This document shows, in pieces, positions 43,176 to 50,398 of a DNA stretch of 64,000 nt. The stretch lies in assembly GCA_021772095.1 (NCBI GenBank), contig JADYXR010000128.1, positions 1-64,000 on the forward strand, given 5' to 3'. This DNA comes from Candidatus Obscuribacter sp. Its GTDB lineage: Bacteria; Cyanobacteriota; Vampirovibrionia; Obscuribacterales; Obscuribacteraceae. The translations under genes and the position numbers were made by a program. Below the pieces are notes generated by a model. The model had not been told where the DNA came from, searched no databases, and was given only the letters and a program-made list of their open reading frames with translations. The first letter of the stretch is position 1; each line of letters starts with the position of its first letter.

Positions 43176-44258
43176 ATGAAAGAAGTAAAACCAGACTCGA
43201 GTTTTGCAACAGCCGTCAACGACGACGAGCTTGCAGAAGCGATCAATCTGAACGAGAAAACCGTATCCTTTGCCCCTGATTCAGAAGTTGAAATAGAACA
43301 GGAGCATGAAGTAAACGCCGAAATTAGTGATACCGAATGCGATGACATCGACATTGAAGATATTCAAATCGATAACGTAGAAACGCGCTCGCATGCCGAT
43401 CTCAACGACGTTTCCGGGCCGACTGATTTTATTGATGATGAAATAGAAGAACACGATCCAATCGACACGGAAGAGACCGACACCATATATGGTGACAGCG
43501 ATTGGGATGCCGGCGAAGGACCTGTGCTGGTTTACGACGTTCCACGACCAGCATTGACGATCGACGAGGCCGCTGCAATTTTAGGCAAGTCCATTGGCGC
43601 CATCGAGCGAGGCATATCCGGCAGATGGGGAAATCGACTCCCCGACGGCTGGAAAGCCAGAAAGATGAAAATAGACGGACAGGATGAATGGCGAATCATT
43701 CCTCCACCGAACTTCGTAGTACGACACTCCAAGTCCCGCAAACCAAGGACGGAAGATATGACCAGCAAAACTTCTGAGAAGCCCGCGACTGCACGCGCGA
43801 CCACATCTAGTCCACGCACTGCAGGAGCTCGCAACGAAGAGGCGACCGGGTTGCTCGACAACGATAGCCTCTTTGGTTTTTCAATCAATAGTCTTCTGCA
43901 AACCGCCGGGAAGCGCGCCAAAACCGAATTGGCAAAAGCAGCAGAACATGCCATCGATGCCACGATGGAATATCCGACGATCGTTATCGATCGTTCCGAT
44001 GATGTCGAATTACTGCTCCGTGAACTCGCTGAAGCCCGCAAAGAACTCAACGATGAGCGCCGCATGCACATCGAAGATTTGCGCGTCATGGCCGACATGC
44101 AAAGCTCGATGCGTCTGCTTGAATCAAAGTCGTCACAAACCGCGATTCTCAAAGACGAATTGCTGGAAGTGACAAAAACGCTGCAAGAACACCGCCGCCA
44201 ATATCAGGAATTCCTGGCATTGCCCTGGTGGGCGAGACTTTTCCGCAAATCGCCATAG
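43176..44258 (+). CDS. Acidic protein with helix-turn-helix-like domain and coiled coil
   Basis: 360 residues. The first 120 are highly acidic. A domain at about 125-185 ('LTIDEAAAILGKSIGAIERGI' followed by 'RWGNRLPDGWKARKM...EWRIIPP') resembles MerR/excisionase-type winged helix-turn-helix folds. A linker rich in Ser/Thr/Arg leads to a C-terminal coiled coil (about 270-345). The tail 'LPWWARLFRKSP' recalls the 'PWW-RLF' ends of plasmid- and phage-type DNA-binding coiled-coil proteins. It may be a DNA-binding regulator or replication accessory. No ribosome binding site is clear. No mobile-element genes flank it. Confidence 0.65.
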   Translation: MKEVKPDSSFATAVNDDELAEAINLNEKTVSFAPDSEVEIEQEHEVNAEISDTECDDIDIEDIQIDNVETRSHADLNDVSGPTDFIDDEIEEHDPIDTEETDTIYGDSDWDAGEGPVLVYDVPRPALTIDEAAAILGKSIGAIERGISGRWGNRLPDGWKARKMKIDGQDEWRIIPPPNFVVRHSKSRKPRTEDMTSKTSEKPATARATTSSPRTAGARNEEATGLLDNDSLFGFSINSLLQTAGKRAKTELAKAAEHAIDATMEYPTIVIDRSDDVELLLRELAEARKELNDERRMHIEDLRVMADMQSSMRLLESKSSQTAILKDELLEVTKTLQEHRRQYQEFLALPWWARLFRKSP

Positions 44259-44354
44259 GCGCCTGAGAACAGGTGATGTATTGCCTTTGTTCACAGACGT
44301 TCTGATACTATTTTCGGCAGGGATCTCTTCTCGTCATTCTCCGGAGGATCTGAG

Positions 44355-45461
44355 ATGACACTCAAACCGCGGCTTTCCAAAGACGTGATCGGCAATGAAG
44401 TGGAAAACGCAGCGACAATTCCGTCGCGGTACTATAACGATCCTGAACTCTACAAACTGGCATTGGAGCGCATTTTTGCTCGAAGCTGGCAGTTCGCCAC
44501 TGACACCGACAAGGTCAAGGAACCTGGTCAGATCTTCAGCTGGATGTGCGGCGAAGGCGGGCTCAACGAGCCGCTTATGCTAACTCGTGACGAAGCCAAC
44601 AAGTTGCACTGCTTGTCGAACGTTTGCACACATCGTGGCGCCGTGCTGATCGCCGAAGACTGCAACTTGAAACAAATTCGTTGCCGTTATCATGGTCGGC
44701 GTTTTACTTTAGATGGTCAGTTCGTGACGGCGCCTGGGTTTGAAGATGTCTGCAACTTCCCGGCGCAATCGGATAATCTTCCGTCGGTTCCTCTTGAAAC
44801 ATTCGGCAAGTTCATCTTCGCCTCGTTGGCGCCTGCGTTTTCATTCGAAGATCTGATTGGCGACATGCGAAAACGAACCGCGTTTCTGCCGCTGGACAAA
44901 TCATATTTTTCCGCCGAGCACTCTCGCGACTACTTCGTAAACGCAAGCTGGGCACTCTATTGCGACAACTACCTGGAAGGTTTACACCTGCCCTATGTTC
45001 ACCCGGGACTGTCAGAAGTCCTTGATGCGAAGAACTACACGACGGAACTACTGCCGTTCGGAAGTCTGCAGATTGGCGGTGCTAACAATCCGAAAGACGC
45101 GTTTGATTTGCCCAAGGACTCGCCGGATTATGGCAAATCAATTGCTGCCTACTACTATTTCTTGTTTCCAAACATGATGTGGAACTTCTATCCATGGGGT
45201 TTATCGATCAATCTAGTTTTGCCGCTCGCTGTTGATAAAACACAAATTCGATTTCTCACATACATCTGGGACCAGTCGCGAATGGCGCAATACTCGCCTG
45301 CGGACATCGATCAGACCGAGCAGGAAGATGAGGTCGTCGTCGAAGCCGTGCAGAAAGGTGTGCGTTCGCGACTATACGATCGCGGCCGGTATTCGAAACG
45401 CTGGGAAGCCGGTGTTCATCAGTTTCATCAGTACATAACAAAATCCCTGGACGTAGACTAA
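44355..45461 (+). CDS. Rieske non-haem iron oxygenase, large subunit
   Basis: 368 residues with GGAGG shortly before the ATG. The Rieske [2Fe-2S] ligands are C91-x-H93 ('CTHRGAV') and C110-x2-H113 ('CRYHGRRFTLDG'). The catalytic SRPBCC domain carries 'CDNYLEGLHLPYVHPGL' (His pair near 211 and 216), the usual non-haem Fe site. It resembles the ring-hydroxylating/choline-monooxygenase-type family. No reductase or ferredoxin component is adjacent, so the electron donor is unknown. The next gene (SelW-like) starts about 107 bases downstream on the same strand and could be linked functionally. Confidence 0.9.
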   Translation: MTLKPRLSKDVIGNEVENAATIPSRYYNDPELYKLALERIFARSWQFATDTDKVKEPGQIFSWMCGEGGLNEPLMLTRDEANKLHCLSNVCTHRGAVLIAEDCNLKQIRCRYHGRRFTLDGQFVTAPGFEDVCNFPAQSDNLPSVPLETFGKFIFASLAPAFSFEDLIGDMRKRTAFLPLDKSYFSAEHSRDYFVNASWALYCDNYLEGLHLPYVHPGLSEVLDAKNYTTELLPFGSLQIGGANNPKDAFDLPKDSPDYGKSIAAYYYFLFPNMMWNFYPWGLSINLVLPLAVDKTQIRFLTYIWDQSRMAQYSPADIDQTEQEDEVVVEAVQKGVRSRLYDRGRYSKRWEAGVHQFHQYITKSLDVD

Positions 45462-45568
45462 CGCGCTAACAATCGTCGATATTGTTTCGTTTCCTAACTC
45501 TATCTCACTGCGAAATACGTGCGACCGTGCTACTTTATTGGAAGCGCTCCGCATCAAAAGGAGATTTT

Positions 45569-45916
45569 ATGGGAAGCAAATTGAACAGGTTCACAATCAC
45601 ATATTGTGGAGCTTGAGGCTACAAGAATTATGCCGTCAGGTTGGCGGCTGAACTGGAATCAAAGCTTAACGAGTCGACTCAATTAATACAGTCCTCGGGC
45701 GGCGTCTTCGAAGTCGAAGACAACGGCACACTGATTTTTTCAAAGAAAGCATTGGGACGATTTCCGGCTGATTATGAGGTTCTAGACATAATCCGCGGCG
45801 TTGAATCGGGCATACCATTGAGCGAAGCGCAGGAAAAAGCGGGGGCGGATGTTCCAAAACCCGTTTCTTTTTTTCAATGGCTTGAGAGTTTCTTGCATAG
45901 AAATCAAGCCCGGTAG
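45569..45916 (+). CDS. SelW/Rdx-family selenoprotein with in-frame UGA (Sec16)
   Basis: 115 residues if UGA at 45614-45616 is read as selenocysteine. AAAAGGAG lies five bases before the ATG. The N-terminus reads MGSKLNRFTITYCGA-U-GYKNYAVRLAAE, giving the CxxU redox motif (C13, U16) of SelW. The downstream frame is the Rdx C-terminus ('GGVFEVEDNGTLIFSKKALGRFP', 'EVLDIIRG'). A bSECIS-like hairpin begins 15 bases past the UGA. UGA is a normal stop elsewhere here (for example the HerA-like gene) and Trp is TGG in this gene. A standard caller would start at the in-frame alternative start codon 45641 and lose the active site. It is probably a thioredoxin-like redox protein. Confidence 0.82.
45632..45648 (+). 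promoter_or_regulatory. bSECIS-like hairpin of the SelW-like gene
   Basis: GCCGTC (45632-45637) pairs with GGCGGC (45643-45648, one G:T) around the loop AGGTT. The loop GG lies about 23 bases downstream of the UGA, within the range of bacterial SECIS elements, and its AGGT loop resembles the fdhF SECIS. It is inside the coding frame, as expected for bacterial SECIS. Confidence 0.6.
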
Positions 45917-45996
45917 TCCATAATATAGACAGCCAAAACGGTGGGCGTATGAATGATGCGTCAACCGTTTTTGCATGTCACAGCGAGGCAGTCCGA

Positions 45997-46722
45997 ATGA
46001 TTATGGAAACAGCGAAACGCACTGATGGAATCGATAACAGTGCAGTCAAAACTTTGAGAGTAGCTATCGATGGTCCAGCAGGGGCCGGTAAATCGACAGT
46101 TGCGCAGCTTGTTGCCAAACGACTTGGACTGCTCTACATAGATACTGGTGCGATGTACCGTGCCGCCACCTGGCTCGCTGTGAAGAATGGGATTGACGTT
46201 AAAGACGGCGACGCCATCGCCAAAGCTGCCGGCGAAGCTGTGATTAAACTCGAGCCCGGCGACGAGACTTCCAGCAATCGGGTGCGCGTGTTTGTCGATG
46301 AACACGAGGTCACTCAAGCGATTCGTTCTCACGAAATCAGCGAATTGGTCAGTCCTGTTTCCGTACATTCACCGCTGCGAAAAGTCATGGTGGCACAACA
46401 GAAAGAGTTGGCAAAACGTGGCGGCGTGGTTCTCGACGGAAGAGACATCGGCACAGTCGTGATGCCGGATGCCGACATCAAGATCTACCTGACGGCGTCA
46501 ACAAAAGTGCGCGCACAACGCCGCATGAAAGACCAAGAAGCACTCGGAGAAAATCCTGATTACAACAAGCTAGTCGCAGCTATTGCGGAGCGCGATAACC
46601 GCGATTCTACGCGCGCTGATTCGCCATTGAAACAGGCTGACGATGCGATTGCAATCATCACGGATAACATGTCGATCGACCAGGTCGTGGATGCTGTAGT
46701 TCGACTTTGCGTCGGCGAATAG
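45997..46722 (+). CDS. cmk: Cytidylate kinase
   Basis: 241 residues from the ATG eight bases after GAGG; the frame extends to 45949 with weaker support. The P-loop is GPAGAGKST. 'YIDTGAMYRAATWLA' is the CMP-binding element. 'LDGRDIGTVVMPDADIKIYLTAS' and 'RDNRDSTRADSPLKQADDAI' are further family hallmarks. It phosphorylates CMP and dCMP. The M50 protease-like gene starts three bases after the stop, so the two are cotranscribed. Confidence 0.95.
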   Translation: MIMETAKRTDGIDNSAVKTLRVAIDGPAGAGKSTVAQLVAKRLGLLYIDTGAMYRAATWLAVKNGIDVKDGDAIAKAAGEAVIKLEPGDETSSNRVRVFVDEHEVTQAIRSHEISELVSPVSVHSPLRKVMVAQQKELAKRGGVVLDGRDIGTVVMPDADIKIYLTASTKVRAQRRMKDQEALGENPDYNKLVAAIAERDNRDSTRADSPLKQADDAIAIITDNMSIDQVVDAVVRLCVGE

Positions 46723-46725
46723 CAG

Positions 46726-48186
46726 ATGGAAATCGGCGTAATCATCATTACCGTCTGGATTATCTCGACTTGTTTTCACGAGTTTGGACATGCGATAACG
46801 GCGTACTGGGGCGGCGATAAATCGGTTAAAGACAAAGGCTATTTGACGATGAATCCCATCGTCTATTTCAATTCTGCCACCACTTTGATCATTCCGGTTT
46901 TGGCGTTGATGTTAGGTGGAATTCCGTTGCCGGGCGCGGCGGTTTCGATTAACTCCAGCAGAATTAAAAGCCGGATGGTTCTTTCATTTGTCAGCTTCGC
47001 GGGTCCGCTGTTCACGCTTATCGCGACGATTTTGTTGATCGCCTTTAATTTACTGATTGTACCCACACTCAAAGGCACCACCGGTGATGACAATCTGTAC
47101 TCCATAATTTATACGGCAACCAATTCACTAATCTATTTGCACATCTATGTCTTCTATCTCAACCTACTTCCGCTGCCTCCCCTGGATGGATTCGGGATAT
47201 TGGAACCGTGGTTGCCGCAGGCAGTTCAACGCAAAGCACGTGAACTGTCAGGTGTCTTTTTCTTAGTATTGATTGGACTGTTCTGGTACGTCGATGGATT
47301 TTCCTATGCAATGAGCTTCTTCTCTCAATTGACCGCAGAATTATTAGGCGTCGATAGGACTGCTGCATTCGCTGGCATCAAGAGCCTTAGAGCACACTCT
47401 TATCCATTAATCGGTTTGATTGTGGTTGCCTGGATTTTGAAAAGCAAAATGGCACCACCGGAAGAAAAAGCCGATTCACTCATGAAAGAAAAGAAGTACG
47501 ACGAAGCTCTGGTTTTATATGATGAAGCGCTGAAGAAGCGAGAAGACCCGCGTTTGTTGATCGCAAAAGCAACTTGCTTGCTCAGCCTCGGTCGGAGACA
47601 AGAAGCGTTGGAGAATGCGGAGAAATCAATCAAGATCGATCCGGAGAGCACCCAATCGCTCGGCGTAGCAGCCGCATGCTTCGCGGAAATTGGTGAAAAC
47701 GAGAAGGCGTTAAACGCCGCAGAAAGCGCCATCAAATACGATACCAATAATAATTATCCGTTTACGAGATTCGTAAAAGCATCCGTGTTATTCAACACCG
47801 GACAATACGCTGAAGCGCTAGAGACCGTGGACGATTACTTAAAACGCGATCCGAAAAGCATCGAAGGTTTATTCGTCAAAGGAAATTGTCTCGAGATGCT
47901 CGGTCGTTATGACGAGGCTCTTCAAGTTTACGACAAAGCTGCTCGCGTGGGACCGGAAGGCAATATACGAGCCAGTCTTGCGAAGGGGCTTTTGCTTTGT
48001 TCGTTATCGAAAACGACAGAAGGCATCACCGAATTCGAAAAATTCTTGCCAAAAGATGCGGCTCAGCGCAGTGCTGAAATCTCGAATTTGAAAACCCTAC
48101 TAACTGAGACGGCGGCAAAGCTGGACGCGGTCGGGAAGGGCTCGATGGCTGATGCTACGCGCAGCGCCATTCCGCTGCTGAAGTAG
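46726..48186 (+). CDS. M50 (site-2 protease) domain fused to TPR repeats
   Basis: 486 residues. HEFGH (H18, E19, H22) is the zinc motif within the first membrane segment. The second motif, 'NLLPLPPLDGFGILEPW' near 145-160, supplies the third ligand Asp. Five to six membrane segments fill 1-245. Residues 255-486 hold six or so TPR units ('EKKYDEALVLYDEALKKRED', 'GQYAEALETVDDYLKRDP'), placed in the cytosol. Intramembrane metalloproteases of the Rip/SpoIVFB-like group cleave membrane-tethered regulators, and the TPR may recruit the substrate. The link to cmk looks organisational only. Confidence 0.9.
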   Translation: MEIGVIIITVWIISTCFHEFGHAITAYWGGDKSVKDKGYLTMNPIVYFNSATTLIIPVLALMLGGIPLPGAAVSINSSRIKSRMVLSFVSFAGPLFTLIATILLIAFNLLIVPTLKGTTGDDNLYSIIYTATNSLIYLHIYVFYLNLLPLPPLDGFGILEPWLPQAVQRKARELSGVFFLVLIGLFWYVDGFSYAMSFFSQLTAELLGVDRTAAFAGIKSLRAHSYPLIGLIVVAWILKSKMAPPEEKADSLMKEKKYDEALVLYDEALKKREDPRLLIAKATCLLSLGRRQEALENAEKSIKIDPESTQSLGVAAACFAEIGENEKALNAAESAIKYDTNNNYPFTRFVKASVLFNTGQYAEALETVDDYLKRDPKSIEGLFVKGNCLEMLGRYDEALQVYDKAARVGPEGNIRASLAKGLLLCSLSKTTEGITEFEKFLPKDAAQRSAEISNLKTLLTETAAKLDAVGKGSMADATRSAIPLLK

Positions 48187-48549
48187 CGAACGGCGTTCCA
48201 GAGTTCGCGAACATTTCATCTGTGTATTCCTTATAAGCATTTGTTAGACCGACGGTTCGAGCCTAGCGGACTGTCGAACGCCGTAATACGTTGTCACTTG
48301 GGCAGTCTCAACCTTCCAACAATCTGTCAAAAGCCTCTGAAAGTATCCATGACGAGCACGCTTGATGAGAGCTTCGCCCTATCGGTAGTGCTGTCTATCC
48401 GGCACCAGAAGGCGATTCAAACGAACACTCTTTAGTAATACCAGCACTCTTGCAAAAGTGAGAGCTAATTCATTTTGACAATTGAACTTTTTGGTCTGCG
48501 GCTCCGTCATTACTACTAGAGGTCCGAAATCAGGAAAGGAGTTTTACAC
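48187..48549. other. Gene-free interval
   Basis: About 360 bases. The only plus-strand frame (48241-48435) has no binding site or protein-like composition. No hairpin terminator or repeat is obvious. The promoter of the next gene must lie toward the right end, where AAAGGAG sits just before 48550. Confidence 0.4.
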
Positions 48550-49155
48550 ATGAATCTAAAGATTCTCACCACACTATCATTGGCTCTTGTAGCCGCCTCT
48601 GTCACCATTGATGTTCAGCCTGCACACGCATGGAAGCACGGCGTCAATCAGAGACAGAATCGTCAAGAAAATCGAATACAGAATGGTAGACAAGGCGGCT
48701 CGTTGAATCGACGAGAAGCACATCGTTTAAACCGTCAACAAAATGCGCTTGAAACCAAGGAAGCGCGATTCAGAGCTAGTGGAAATGGTTTGAATGCCAG
48801 TGAGCGCGCTCGTTTACAACTGCATCAAAATCAGCTCAGCCAAAACATCTATCAACAAAAGCACGATCCACAAACGCGCTTTAATTCGCCGAATCATAAT
48901 CCCGGCAAACAGCTCTTCGATGTTAACCAGACACAAAACAACCAGGACAAACGAATCTACAACGGCATCCAAAGCGGTGAGCTGACGCGCCGTGAAGCAA
49001 CCCGACTAGACAATCAACAAGATCGTTTCGAGGTCAAAGAAGCGCAAATGCGCCAGAATGGTTTGACACTCAACGAAAGAAGAAAGCTTGATGCGCATCA
49101 GGATCAAATGAATCGGAACATCTACAATCAAAAGCATGATGCCCAAGACAGGTAG
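48550..49155 (+). CDS. Exported protein with two copies of a 'RREAxRLxxQQ' repeat
   Basis: 201 residues with AAAGGAG eleven bases upstream. The signal peptide ends at AHA. The mature part is two copies of a repeat of about 75 residues. Copy 1 has 'IQNGRQGGSLNRREAHRLNRQQ' in outline and ends 'NIYQQKHD'. Copy 2 has 'IYNGIQSGELTRREATRLDNQQ' in outline and ends 'NIYNQKHD'. It is very rich in Gln, Asn and Arg, and probably helical. It is an exported repeat protein of unknown function, perhaps envelope-associated. Confidence 0.75.
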   Translation: MNLKILTTLSLALVAASVTIDVQPAHAWKHGVNQRQNRQENRIQNGRQGGSLNRREAHRLNRQQNALETKEARFRASGNGLNASERARLQLHQNQLSQNIYQQKHDPQTRFNSPNHNPGKQLFDVNQTQNNQDKRIYNGIQSGELTRREATRLDNQQDRFEVKEAQMRQNGLTLNERRKLDAHQDQMNRNIYNQKHDAQDR

Positions 49156-49207
49156 CCATTCTTCGATTAATTCGAAGACGAAATACAAGAAGAATTAGAA
49201 ACAGTAG

Positions 49208-49254
49208 AGCGCACGAAAATCACGTCAATCGATCGAGAAATATTCTCGTGCGCT
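49208..49254 (+). terminator. Long-loop hairpin, possible terminator
   Basis: AGCGCACGA (49208-49216) and TCGTGCGCT (49246-49254) pair perfectly, followed by TTACTT. The 29-base loop is long for a terminator. It lies 52 bases past the stop of the repeat-protein gene. Confidence 0.4.
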
Positions 49255-49459
49255 TTACTTACTAAAATTTTTGCTGTTGCACTGTTCGGACTGACGCCGA
49301 CCAGAGCGATTCACCTATCTCAGCGATTTGATTAAATTCAGCCGCAACGTCAACAGCGACAAGCAAGACTTTTCAGTACTCGTGCTATGTGATGAAAACA
49401 CATCTGTTCGAAATCCATTTCTTGCCCTCGATATGTTTGGGTTGGAGTAAAAAATCGGC

Positions 49460-50353
49460 ATGGAAAGCGAAGAGCCTTTCGACAAACAATTCCTGCAAAC
49501 AAAATTCGGCGCACTGCATATGGTGTCAAGGACTTGCCAGAGCCCGCAGTCGAACATTGTCCTCTTGCACGGGTTGGTCGTGAACTCAAGTTTTATGACG
49601 CCGACCGCACAGTACCTCTCGCACGCGCACAATGTTTTCGTGCCAGACTTAATTGGCAACGGAAAAAGCGACAACCCACAAAGACCGCTAACTGTCTCCG
49701 AAAACGCAGACAGCGTTGTCGAAGTGATTCAAAACCTGAACATACAGAATCCAGTGTTGGTCGGCGGATCGTATGGTGCGCAAATCGCCGTCGAACTAGC
49801 TAATCGTGATATCAACGCGCGCGCACTTGTGTTCGTAGGTCCTTTGCCCAAACAAACCTCCTGGCAGTGTTTTAAAGGGCTCTCACTCGACGCGCCTCAT
49901 GAGCCACTTCCACTGACATTTAATGTGCTAAACGAGATATTCATTCGAATGGGAATTCCGCGCGCGCACGCAATGCTGAGAGATATTGGCGAGTATCCGT
50001 TTCACGAGCGCCTGGATAACGTCAACATTCCGGCGTTGGTAGTTTCCGGCGAACACGATCCATTCTATTCGGCAGCATTCATGGAAAAAATAGTTCGCGT
50101 TGCCCACTCGACTCAACGCGTTTGCCTGCCGAAGTCCGGGCATGGACTGCCTTACAGCAGGCCCGAGGTGATCAGCGCGTTTATAAATTCGTTTTTGGAA
50201 GCCACGCAAAAAGAGGATGACGATCGCAAGAAAGGTGTGGAAATCAATCAAAACGTGAAAACCAATCAACGTGTGGAAATTGAAACGGCACCATCGCCTC
50301 GCCTCGAGGAACCAACCAAGATCGACGCCGATGGAAACACGGTTGCCGCGTGA
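49460..50353 (+). CDS. Alpha/beta hydrolase
   Basis: 297 residues. The fold starts at 'NIVLLHGLVVNSS' (oxyanion HG). The nucleophile elbow is GGSYG. 'ALVVSGEHDPFY' supplies the acid and 'SGHGLPYSRPEV' the His. These make a complete catalytic triad of the general alpha/beta hydrolase class. Substrate cannot be told. The C-terminal 50 residues are charged and low complexity. GGAG lies about 13 bases before the ATG. It stands alone, convergent with the helicase gene. Confidence 0.88.
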   Translation: MESEEPFDKQFLQTKFGALHMVSRTCQSPQSNIVLLHGLVVNSSFMTPTAQYLSHAHNVFVPDLIGNGKSDNPQRPLTVSENADSVVEVIQNLNIQNPVLVGGSYGAQIAVELANRDINARALVFVGPLPKQTSWQCFKGLSLDAPHEPLPLTFNVLNEIFIRMGIPRAHAMLRDIGEYPFHERLDNVNIPALVVSGEHDPFYSAAFMEKIVRVAHSTQRVCLPKSGHGLPYSRPEVISAFINSFLEATQKEDDDRKKGVEINQNVKTNQRVEIETAPSPRLEEPTKIDADGNTVAA

Positions 50354-50398
50354 CGGCGTTTAGAATAATTCGTTATAGACGAATTCGTTGATGCGTGA

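Noticed and set aside
45641..45916. Rdx fragment starting at the in-frame alternative start codon 45641
   Set aside because: The fragment lacks the redox motif and has no ribosome binding site. The frame continues upstream through a UGA to an ATG with an excellent binding site, so it is part of the selenoprotein gene.
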